Source of the DNA: Nocardia mexicana NBRC 108244
Lineage (GTDB): Bacteria > Actinomycetota > Actinomycetes > Mycobacteriales > Mycobacteriaceae
NCBI RefSeq assembly: GCF_001613165.1
Contig: NZ_BDBV01000049.1
Location: 1-62,840 of the forward strand
Reading direction: 5' to 3'
Length of the DNA stretch: 62,840 nucleotides
A program made the translations under genes and the position numbers. Position 1 is the stretch's first letter. The number at the start of each line of letters is the position of its first letter. Under the pieces are notes generated by a model. That model was not told the origin of the DNA. It ran no database searches and saw only the letters and a program-made list of their open reading frames with translations. Shown one piece after another: positions 33,734 through 45,700 of this stretch.

Positions 33734-36700
33734 GTGGGTAGGGATCGTCGTTCCTCGCGTGGTAGTCGTCGTCGGGGCGGCGGCCTGCTCTTCGGGAATT
33801 TGCTCACCGCCGCGGTGGAATCCGCAGCCGACGCCGTCGCCGTGCGGGTCCCGCCGTCCGGCGCGGGAACCGCGGCCCGGGAGCTGACCTACCGGGAGCT
33901 CGACGAGTCCTCCTCGCGGCTGGCCCGCGAGCTCATCGACCGCGGGATCGGCGCCGGTGACACGGTCGCGATCGGCATCGCGCGCAGCATCGAATCGGTG
34001 CTGGCCGTCTGGGCGGTCGCGAAGACCGGCGCGGCCTACGTGCCGGTGGATCCGGCCTACCCGCCCGAGCGGATCGCGCACCTGCTCTCCGATTCCGGTG
34101 CGGCGCTCGGCCTGACCACCACGACGCACCGTCCGGCACTCGGCGCCGACGTCGACTGGCTCGAGCTGGACGAGCCCGCGCAGGCCGCCCGGATCGCCGA
34201 ACGGCCGTCGCATCCGATCTCCTACGCCGACCGCGTGCGCCCGCTCACCGAGCAGCATCCGGCCTATGTCATCTACACCTCGGGGTCCACGGGGCGGCCG
34301 AAGGGCGTCGTGGTCACCCACGCCGGGCTCGGTGCGCTGGTGGCCTTCGTGCGCGAACGCTTCGGGGTGAGCGGGGATTCGCGGATGACACACGTGTGCT
34401 CGCCGAACTTCGACCCTTCCGTGCTGGAGTTGCTGGCCACCTTCTCCTCGGGCGCGACGCTGGTGGTGCCGCCGCCGGAGGTGTTCGGCGGCGCCGACCT
34501 GACGGAGCTGCTGCGGCGCGAACGCGTGACGCACCTGCTGATCACGCCCGGCGTCCTGGAGTCGGTGGATCCGGCGGAGCTGAGCGACCTCGCGGTCGTG
34601 ATGGTCGGTGGGGACCGGCTCGGCCCGGAGCTGGTCGGGCGGTGGGTGCGGGACGGCCGGTCGTTCGCCAACGTCTACGGCCCGACCGAGGCCACGATCT
34701 GGGCCACCGCCACCGCGCCGATGGCGGCGGATGAGCCGATCACCATCGGTACCGCGCTCCCGGGGTTCGGTGCCTTCGTACTCGACACGCGGCTGCGCCC
34801 CGTGCCGTCCGGCGTCACGGGCGAGTTGTATCTGTCGGGTCCGGCGCTGGCGCAGGGGTATCTGGGGCGGCCCGGTTTGACCGCGGAGCGGTTCGTCGCA
34901 AGCCCGTTCGGCATCGATATCGGAAACCCGGGCACCCGGCTGTACCGTACCGGAGACCTGGTGCGGCGCAACGAATCCGACGGCACGATCGAATATATCG
35001 GCCGCTCGGATTTCCAGGTCAAGATCCGCGGCTTCCGGATCGAGCTGGGCGAGATCGACAACGCGCTCACCGCCCATCCCGATATCGACTACGCGGCCAC
35101 CATCGGCCACACCCAGCCCTCGGGCGCCGCGGCGCTGGTGTCCTACGTGCTGCCGCGCGCCGGAACCGCCGTCGACACCGCCGCGCTGGCGGAGTTCCTC
35201 GCGGAGTCGTTGCCCGCCCACATGATTCCGGCACTGATCATGGTGCTGGACGAGATCCCGCTGACCCCGATCGGCAAGCTCGACCGCGCCGCTCTGCCCG
35301 CACCGGTCTTCGAGACGCAAGAATTCCGTGCGCCCGCCACCGCGGACGAGACCGTCCTGGCCGAGCTGTTCGCCGCCGTGCTCGGCGTGGAGCGGGTGAG
35401 CGTGGACGATTCGTTCTTCGCGCTGGGCGGCGACTCGATCCTGTCGATCCAGCTGGTGTCGCGCGCCAAGTCCCGCGGCATCGTGTTCAGCGCGCAGGAC
35501 GTCTTCCAATACCGCACGGTGGCGGCGCTGGCCGAGATCGCTTCCCGCGCAGGAACATCTGTGCGGGAGGAGCTGGCAGAGCTGCCCGGCGGCGGCGTGG
35601 GGGAGATCCCGCTGACCCCGCTGATCGCGGCGACCGTGCGCGGTGGCACGTCGTATGAGCGGTACTCGCAGTCGATGTCGCTGCGTCTGCCGGAGGGCAT
35701 CGACCGCGACATCCTGGTCGCGACGCTCGGCGCGGTGTTCGATCATCACGACATCCTGCGCGCCCGGTTGCGCGGTTCCGCGGAGCAGGGCTGGACCTTC
35801 GAGGCGCTGGAGCACGGCGCGGTCGATGCCGATGCGCTGCTGCATCGCGTGGAGGTGCCCGCCGATATCGACGACGCCGAGCTGTCGCGGCTGGCGAGCG
35901 CGGAATACGATGCGGCACTGGGACGCCTGGACCCGGCCGCGGCCGCGATGGTGCAGTTCGTCTGGTTCGCCTTCCCGGGACAGGACACTCGTCGCGACGT
36001 GCTGCTCGTCGTCGCGCACCACTTCGTCATGGACGGCGTGTCCTGGCGGATCCTGATCCCGGATCTCGCGGTGGCGTGGCTGCAGCTGGCGGCCGGTCAG
36101 CCGGTGTCGTTGCCCGCCAACGGAACCTCGGTGCGGCGCTGGGCGCACGCGCTGTCCGACGCCGCCGAGGATCCGGCGCGGATCGCGGAACTGCCGTTCT
36201 GGCAAGAGGTTTCGCAGACCCCCGATCCGCTGTTCGGTACCCGCCCACTCGATCCCGCCGTCGACACCTTCGCCACGCTCGAGCGGGTGCAGGTGACGGT
36301 TCCGGCCGCGGTGACCGATGCCGTGCTGACCGCGATCCCGGCGGCGTACCGCGGCGGCGTCAACGACGGCCTGCTGTCGGCGCTGGCGCTGGCGGTGAGC
36401 CGCTGGCGCGGCGAGACCACCGGCCGTCCCGCACTGGTCAAGCTCGAGGGGCACGGCCGCGAGGAGGACTTCGCCCCGGGCGCGGATCTGTCCCGCACGG
36501 TCGGCTGGTTCACCAGCGCGTATCCGGTCCGGATCGATCCGGTGGGCGCCGACCTCGCCGAGGCGTTCGACGGCGGGCCCGTGCTGGGGTCGGTGCTGAA
36601 GGCGGTGAAGGAGCAGCTGCTGGCGGTGCCGGACCGGGGCATCGGCTACGGCCTGCTGCGCCACCTGAATCCCGAGACCGCCGGGCAGCTGCCCGACGCC

Positions 36701-39700
36701 GGTCAGATCACCTTCAACTACCTGGGCCGCATCTCGGCCGGGGGCGCCGCCGACGCGGGCGAGGCCGCCGAATCCGGCTGGGTGCCGGTCACCGACCTGG
36801 GGTCGCTGGACGCGGAGCTGGATTCCGATATGCCCGCGAACGGGGCGATCGACATCAACGCGATCGTCACCGACGGCTCCGAGGGGCCGCAGCTGGGCGC
36901 GTCGTTCGCCTTCCCGGCCGGGCTGCTGACCCGCGAGCGGGTGCAGGAGCTCGCAGACCTGTGGGTCGAGGCGCTCACCGCGCTGGCCCGGCACGCGCGG
37001 CGGCCCGATGCCCATGGCCGCACGCCGTCGGATCTGCCGCTGGTCCGGGTCACCCAGCCGGATATCGAAGGGTGGGAACGCGATCACCCGGCGCTGGCCG
37101 ACGTGTGGTCGCTGTCGCCGCTGCAGTCGGGCCTGCTGTTCCACGCCCTGATGGCGCAGGCGACGGTGGACATCTACACCACCCAGGCCCGGGTGGACCT
37201 GGGCGGCACGCTGGACGCCGGGCGGCTGCGCGCCGCCGCGCAGGCGATCGTGGACCGCTACCCGAATCTGCGGGCCGCCTTCGTCCCCGACTCCGGCGGG
37301 CACGCCGTACAGCTGATCATGGACTCGGTCGAAGTGCCTTGGCGCGAGGTGGATCTGACGCACCTGCCCGAGCCCGAGCGGGCGGCGGAGCTGGAGCGGC
37401 TGGTGGTCGCCGAACGCGAAACCCGATTCGACATGGCCGCAGCGCCGCTGATGCGCTTCGTCCTGTACCGCACCTCGGCGGTCGCCGACGGGCGGTGGCA
37501 CCTGGCGATCACGTCCCATCACATCCTGCTCGACGGCTGGTCGGTACCGCTGCTGATGCGGGACCTGTTGCTGCTGTACGCAACTCGCGGTGATCAGTCC
37601 GCGCTGCCGCGGGTGGCGTCGTACCGCATGTTCCTGGACTGGCTCGCGAGCCGGGACCGCGAGGCGTCGCTGCGAGTGTGGGAGCGCGCGCTGTCCGGCG
37701 TGGACGAGCCGACCCGGCTCGCGCCGCCCCCGCGCGGCCCCCAGGGACACGCGATCGGCAAGCTGGCCACCGAGGTCGACGCCGAGCGCACCCGCCGCCT
37801 CACCAAGCGCGCCGCCGACCTCGGCGTCACGGTGAACACCGTCGTCCAGGCGGCGTGGGGCATCCTGCTGAGCCGGCTCACCGGCCGCGACGATGTCGTG
37901 TTCGGCGCCACGGTATCCGGTCGCCCGGCCGAGCTGACCGGCGTGGAATCCATGGTGGGCCTGTTCATCAACACGCTGCCGGTGCGGGTCCGCGTCGACG
38001 ATCGCGTGGCGCGCGGCGAGGTGCTGCGACGGTTGCAGGCCGAGCAGGCCGAACTGTTCGACCACCACTACGTCGGCCTGCCCGACATCCAGCAGATCGC
38101 CGGTGCCGGAGCGCAATTCGACTCCCTGATCATTTTCGAGTCCTACCCGATCGACCGGGACGCCATCGCCGCCGCCAGCTCCATCGACGGCCTGTCGGTG
38201 ACCGGCGTCGGCATGCACGACGAGACGCACTACCCGCTGACGCTGATGGTGCTGGCGGATTCGACGATCGAGCTCACCTGGAAGTACCTGGACAGCCGGT
38301 TCACCGCCGACGAGGTGGAAACCCTTGCGGCACGGATGTTCCGGGTGCTGGACGCGCTGATCGACGACCATGACGCGCCGGTGGGCGAGATCGACATCAT
38401 GCGTTCCGCCGCCGAGCGGGACCGAATCATCCTGGACCGCAACGATACCCGGCATCCGGTGCGGCCCGGACTGCTGCTGGACGGCTATCGGCGCGCGGTG
38501 GCCGAGCATCCGGACCGGGTCGCGGTGGCCTTCGAGGGCCGGGAGCTGACCTATCGCGAATTCGACGAGCGGGTCAATCGACTTGCCCGCCTGCTGATCT
38601 CGCGCGGTGTGGGCGCGGAGTCGCTGGTCGGCCTGGCGGTGCGGCGCTCGCTGGATCTGGTCGTCGGTATGTACGCGATCGTCACCGCGGGCGGCGCGTA
38701 CGTGCCGGTGGACCCCGATCACCCGGACGAGCGCATCGGCCATGTGCTGAGCACCGCGCAGCCGGTGTGTGTGCTCGGCACGACCGCCGACGCCGTGGCG
38801 GTGCCGGACGGAATTCCAGTGCTGCACATCGACACCGCGGAGACCGGCGAGTTCGACGGCGGCCCGGTGCGGGCGGCGGAACTGCTGCGGCCCGTCCATC
38901 CGGGCAACCCGGCCTACGTGCTGTTCACCTCGGGCTCGACCGGCCGCCCGAAGGGCGTCGCGGTCTCGCACGGCGCGATACACAACCAGATCGAATGGAT
39001 GCTGGCCGAGTACCCGATGGGTGCCGACGACGTCTACTTCCAGAAGACCGCCACCACCTTCGACGTCTCGCTGTGGGGCTACTTCCTGCCGCTGCGCGCC
39101 GGGGCGAAGCTGGTCGTCGCCACGCACGACGGTCATCGCGACCCCGCCTACCTCGCGGAAACGATGGCCGCGCAACGGGTTACCGTCACCGACTTCGTTC
39201 CCTCCATGCTCACGGTCTTCGCCGCGCACACCGCGCCGGGATCGGTGCCCGCGCTGCGACGGGTGTTCGCGATCGGCGAGGCACTGCCGCCCGAAACCGT
39301 CACCGCGCTGCGGTCGGTGTCGGACGCCGCGGTGCACAACCTGTACGGGCCGACCGAGGCCGCGGTCTCGATCACCTACTGGCCCGCCACGGGCGAGGAG
39401 CGCTCCAGCGTGCCGATCGGCCTGCCGGAGTGGAATTCTCACGTGTACGTGCTGGATTCGCGGCTGCGCCCGGTGCCCGAGGGTGTCACCGGTGAGCTCT
39501 ACCTGGCCGGTGATCAGCTGGCCCGCGGCTATGTGTCGCGCCCGGACCTGACCTCGGACCGGTTCGTGGCGAATCCGTTCGCCGCGAGCGAGCGGATGTA
39601 CCGGACCGGCGATCTGGTGGTGTGGCGCGAGCAGGCGCTCGAGTACCTGGGCCGCACCGACTTCCAGGTCAAGTTCCGCGGCCAGCGCATCGAACTGGGC

Positions 39701-42700
39701 GAGATCGAATCGGCGCTGCTGGCGCAGCCGTCGGTGAGCCAGGCCGTGGTCACCGTGGTGTCCTCGGAGCTGGGCGACCAGCTGGTGGCGTACACGGTGC
39801 CCGCACCCGGTGCGCGGATCGATTCCGATCAGCTGCTCCCGGCGCTGCGGCGGACCCTGCCCGTCTACATGGTTCCGGCGGCGATCGTGGAGCTGGCCGA
39901 GTTCCCGCTCAACACCAGCGGCAAGCTGGACCGGAAGGCCCTGCCGCGGCCGCGATTCGCCGCCCGCGAGTTCCGCGCGCCCGCCACCCCGATCGAGGAG
40001 ATCGTGGCCGGGGTGTTCGCCGACGTCCTCGGCATGGACCGCGTGGGCGCCGACGACGACTTCTTCGCCCTCGGCGGCAATTCGCTGATCGCCACCCAGG
40101 TCGTGGCCCGGCTGAGCGCGGCGCTCGATACGCGGGTGTCGGTGCGGGCGCTGTTCGACACGCTGTCGGTGGCCGCGCTGGCGGCCGGGATCGTGCCGGG
40201 CGCTGGCGACGCGTCGGATCGTCCGCCGCTGACCCGGGCCGCTCGGCCGGAGTTCGTTCCGCTGTCGCTGGCGCAGCAGCGCATGTGGGTGCTCAACCAG
40301 GTCGACCCCGAATCCCCTTCGTACAACCTGCCTTTCGCCATCCGCCTCACCGGCGACCTGGACATGCCCGCGCTGCGGCAGGCCGTCACCGATGTCCTGG
40401 AGCGGCACGAGGCGCTGCGCACGCGGTTCCCGGTGCGCGGACCCGGCGGGGAACCGTACGAGGAGATCCTGCCGGTCGCCGCGGCGCTGCCGGACGGGCT
40501 GGTGGTCGAGGCCGCCACGCCCGGCGATCACGACCGGGTCGCCGCGCTCATGTCCGCGGGGTTCGATGTCACCGCGCAGCCGCCCGTGCGGGCCCGGCTG
40601 TTCTCCGACGCGGCCGCGGGTGAGCACCTGCTCGTCGTTGTCGTGCACCACATTTCGGCCGACGGTGTGTCTTTGGCGCCGCTGGCCCGGGATCTGGTCA
40701 CCGCGTACCTGGCGCGGACCGGCGGCACGGCGCCGGGCTGGGCCCCGCTCGCGGTGCAGTACGCCGACTTCGCGATCTGGCAGCGGTCCGTCATCGGTAC
40801 CGACGAGGACGAGACGTCGATCGCGGCAGGACAATTGGACTATTGGCGGCAGCAGCTCGCCGGTGTGTCCGACGCCGCGCGGCTGCCGCTGGACCGTGCG
40901 CGTCCGGCGCGTCCGTCCGGGCGTGGCGCGTCGGTCGTGACCGTCGTACCCGCGGCCGCGCACGCCGGGCTGGCCGGTATTGCGCGCGAACACAATTCGT
41001 CGCTGTTCATGGTGGTGCACGCCGCGCTGGCGGGGCTGCTGGCCCGCCTCTCCGGCGGTTCGGACATCACGGTCGGCACGCCGATCGCGGGCCGGGGCGC
41101 CGCGGTCCTCGACGATCTCGTCGGCATGTTCGTCAACACCCTGACCCTGCGCGTGAACGTCGACCGGGCCGCCCCGTTCGCGGCACTCGTCGACCGCGCC
41201 CGCGAGACCGACCTGTCGGCCTTCGCCCATGCGGACATCCCGTTCGAGCGGGTGGTCGAGGCGGCCGGTGCGGACGGCCCGCCGTTCCAGGTGATGCTGT
41301 CGTTCCAGAACCTCGAACAGCCCGCGCTCGAACTGCCGGGCCTGACGGTCGCGGCGGTGGATACCGGCGAGATCGTGGCCAAGTTCGATCTGCAGGTCAC
41401 GGTCGAGCCGCGCTATGCCGAGGACGGGACCCCGGACCGGCTCGTCGTCGAATTCGCCTACGCGACCGACATTTTCGACGAAGCCACCGTGCAGGGCCTG
41501 GGGCGGCGGTTCGAGCGGCTGCTCACCGCGGTCGCCGCGGACCCGCAGGCGATCGTCGGTGACGTGGACCTCCTCGACGCCGCCGAACGCGACCGGGCGC
41601 TGTCGGCGCCGGTACCCGCCCGGCCGGAATCGGCGGAGCAGGACGCGGTGGCGCTGCTGCCGCAGTTGCTGGCCGACGCCGTCGACGACAACCCGGACGG
41701 CATCGCGGTCGTGCTCGCGGACGCCTCGCAGCGGCTGGACGAGCTGGAGTACGTCGACCTCGACGAGCGGTCGACGCGGCTGGCGCGACTGCTGATCGGC
41801 CGCGGCATCGGCCCGGAAGACCTGGTGGCCGTTGGCATTCCGCGCTCGGTGGAGTCGGTGCTCGCGGTCTGGGCGATCGCGAAGACCGGCGCCGGATTCG
41901 TGCCCGTGGACCCGAACTACCCGGCCGATCGGATCGCGCACATGGTGGCGGATTCGCATGCGGTACTGGGACTCACGGTCGAGCAGCTGGCCGCGGGTCT
42001 GCCCGGTGAGCTGCCGTGGCTGGCCATCGACGGCGGCGACATCGATCGCGAACTCGACGGCTGTTCGGCCGATCCCGTGACCGACGCCGACCGTCTGCGG
42101 CCGTTGCGCGCCGAGCATCCGGCGTACGCCATCTACACCTCCGGATCGACCGGCAAGCCCAAGGGCGTGATCGTCACCCAGGCCGGGCTGGCGGGCTTCT
42201 GCGCCGAACAGCGCGAGCGGTACCGGGTGACGAGCAGCTCCCGCACACTGCATTTCGCGTCCCCGTCGTTCGACGCCTCCGTGCTGGAACTGCTGCTGGC
42301 CGTCGGCGGCGCCGCCACGATGGTGGTGGCCGCGCCGACCGTCTACGGTGGCGCGGAACTGGCCGCCCTGCTGCGCCGGGAGCGCGTGACGCACTCGTTC
42401 ATCACGCCGTCGGCGCTGGCGTCGGTCGATCCCGAGGGCCTGGACAAGCTGCGGGTGGTGATCGCCGGTGGCGAGGCTTGCCCGCCGGACCTGGTGCAGC
42501 GCTGGGTGATTCCGATCTCGGGCCGACGCACCCGGGAGCTGTACAACGGGTACGGGCCGACCGAGACCACCATCATGACCAATATCAGCACGCCGCTGGT
42601 GCCGGGGGAGACCGTCACCATCGGCGGTCCGATCCGCGGCATCACCGAATACGTACTGGACGAACGGCTCTCACCGGTGCCCGATCGAGCCGTCGGCGAG

Positions 42701-45700
42701 CTGTACATCACCGGCGCGCAGCTGTCGCGGGGGTATCACGAGCGTCCCGGGCTGACCGCGGCCCGGTTCGTGGCCGACCCGTTCGACCCCGACGGCGGGC
42801 GGCTGTACCGGACCGGTGACCTGGTGCGGCGGACCGGTGACGGGGATGTGGAGTACCTGGGCCGCAACGACTTCCAGGTCAAGATCCGCGGGTTCCGCAT
42901 CGAACTCGGCGAGATCGACGCGGTTCTCGCCACACACGACGCGGTCGACTTCGCCGTCACCGTCGGGCATGAACTGCCCAGTGGTGCAACGATTCTCGTC
43001 TCCTATGTGCACGCGTCCGCAGGGTCCGAGGTGGCGGTCGAGGACCTGACCGCGCTCGCCGAGGCCAGCCTGCCCGCGCACATGGTGCCGACGACCGTCA
43101 TGCTGCTCGACGAGATCCCGCTGACCCCGGTCGGCAAACTGGACCGCGCCGCGCTGCCCGCGCCCGTCCTGCACACCCGGGAGTTCCGGGCGCCGTCCGG
43201 TCGGCTGGAAGAACTGGTCGCGGACGTGTTCACCGAATTGCTCGGTCCCGCAACGCCCGTCGGCGCCGACGACGACTTCTTCGAACTCGGCGGCAACTCG
43301 CTGATCGCGACCCGGCTGATGGCCCGGCTGGGCGCCGCGTTGAACCTGCGCGTCCCGGTCCGGCTGCTGTTCGAGGCGCCGACGGTGGCGGCGCTGGCGG
43401 CCCGCCTGGACGAGCAGTCCACCGCCGACGACCGCCCCGCCCTCACCGCGGGCCCACGGCCGGAACAGATTCCGCTGTCGCTGGCGCAGCAGGGCCTCTG
43501 GCTGCTCAATCGCCTCGATACCGCCTCGGTCGCCTACAACGTGCCGCTGGCGGTGCGGCTGACCGGCACCGTGGACGCCGAGGCGCTGCAGGCCGCCATC
43601 GCGGACCTGGTGACCCGGCACGAGATCCTGCGCACGGTCTACCCGCCGAGGGAGGTGCCGGACGGGAGCGGGCGCGATGCCGCCGTGCAGGTGATTCTGC
43701 CTGCGTCGCAGGCAGTTCCGCAGCTGCGGGTCGTGCCAGTCGATCCGGCCGAGCTGATGGAGGAGCTCGCCGCGCTGGCGCGGACGGTGTTCGATCTCAC
43801 CGCCGAGGTGCCGGTGCGGGTCGTGCTGTTCGACCTGGGCGCCGCGAACGCCGGTGGGCGGGAGTACGTGCTGGCGATGGTGGTGCATCACATCGCCGCC
43901 GACGGCTCGTCGATCGGCCCGCTGGCCCGCGACCTGATGACCGCCTATGCGGCACGCGGCGCGGGGGCGGCCCCGGAGTGGGCCCCACTGCCGGTGCAGT
44001 ACGCCGATTTCAGCATCTGGCAGCGGTCCGTGGTCGGTTCCGAGGACGATCCGCGGTCGCTGGTGTCCGAGCAGATCGCCTACTGGCGGGAGGCGCTGGC
44101 CGGGCTGCCCGACCAGCTGGACCTGCCGTCGGATCGGCCGCGTCCGCTGGTGCGGTCCATCGCCGGTGGCCGGGCCGAGGTGTCCATCGATGCCGAAACC
44201 CACCGTGCGCTGGCCGAATTGGCGCGCGCCGAGGGCGCGACGCTGTTCATGGTCGTGCACACCGCGCTGGCGGTGCTGCTGGCGCGGCTGTCGGGCACCG
44301 ACGATATCGCGATCGGCGGACCGGTCGCCGGGCGCGGCAACGCCGCGCTGGACGACCTGATCGGCATGTTCATCAACACCCTGGTGTTCCGCACCCGCTA
44401 CGACGGCGATGCGAGCTTCCGCGAGCAGTTGGCCCGGCAGCGCGAATCCGACATCCAGGCATTCGCGCATGCGGACGTGCCGTTCGAGCGCCTGGTCGAC
44501 GCCCTGAATCCGGTGCGGTCGACCGCCCGGCACCCGCTGTACCAGGTGGCGCTGTCGTTCCAGAACCTGGGCTCGGTCGAACTGGAACTGCCCGGGCTGA
44601 CCGTGGCGAGCCTGGACGTCGGCGCCGAGGTCTCGCAGTTCGACCTGCACTGGATGATCGGCGACACCTACGACGCGGCGGGCGCCCCGGCGGGTCTCGG
44701 CGGCATCGTCACCTACGCCACGGACATGTTCTCCCACGACACCGTGCAGGGCTTCGTGGATCGGTTCGTGCGCCTGCTCGCGGCGATCGCCGCCGACCCC
44801 GCCGCCGTGGTCGGCGATATCGACCTGCTCGACGCGGGCGAGCGCCCGCGACTGCTGTCCGACACCGCGCATCCCGTGGCGGGAGAACTCCTGCTGACCG
44901 GCTTCCGCCGCGCCGCGGCCGCGACACCGGACGCACCGGCCCTCGTTTCCGGCGAAACGGCTTGGAGCTACCGGGAATTCGATGCGCGGGTGAACCGCCT
45001 GGCGCGGTACCTGATCGCGCAGGGGATCGGTCCGGAATCCGTGGTGGCACTGGCCATGCCGCGTTCGCCGGAGCTGCTGGTGGCGATGTACGCCGTGCTG
45101 ACGGCGGGCGGCGCCTACCTGCCCCTGGACCTCGACCATCCGGCGGGCCGCATCGCATATGTGCTGGAGACGGCCGAGCCCGTCTGCGTGCTGACGACCG
45201 GCGGTGATCCGGTACCGGGGTCCGGCGTGCGGGTCGTCGAGATCGATGCCCTCGAATTGTCCGAGTACGTAGCCGATTCCGTCGCCGCCCGCGAACTGCG
45301 CGCCCCGCTGCGCCCGGACCATCCGGCGTACGTGCTGTTCACCTCCGGATCGACCGGCCGTCCCAAGGGCGTGCTGGTCTCGCACGGCGCGATCACCAAT
45401 CAGATCGAATGGATGGTGGCGCACTACGGATTCGGGCCCGGCGACACCTACCTGCAGAAGACGGCGACCACGTTCGACGTATCGCTGTGGGGCTTCTTCG
45501 CTCCGCTGTGGGCGGGTGCGCGGCTGGTGCTCGCGGCGCCGGACGGCCAGCGCGACCCGGGCTACATCGCGGGCCTGATCGCCACGCACGAGGTCACGCT
45601 CACCGACTTCGTCCCGTCGGTGCTGCAGGTCTTCCTCGCCGCCGCGCGGCCGGAGCAATTGTCCTCGCTGCGTGACGTTTTCGTCATCGGCGAGGCGCTG

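Noticed and set aside
36800..37120. A possible break in the NRPS between the E and C2 domains
   Set aside because: The frame is continuous, and the linker between the E-domain end (NYLGR region) and the C2 start (SLSPLQSG) is of normal length.
33317..42394. A 9-kb open frame on the strand opposite the NRPS, and a second of 4.9 kb at 42671-47533
   Set aside because: Both are rich in Arg, His, Gln and Gly, have no recognisable domain and mirror the codon bias of the NRPS gene. Long antisense open frames are expected at this GC content.
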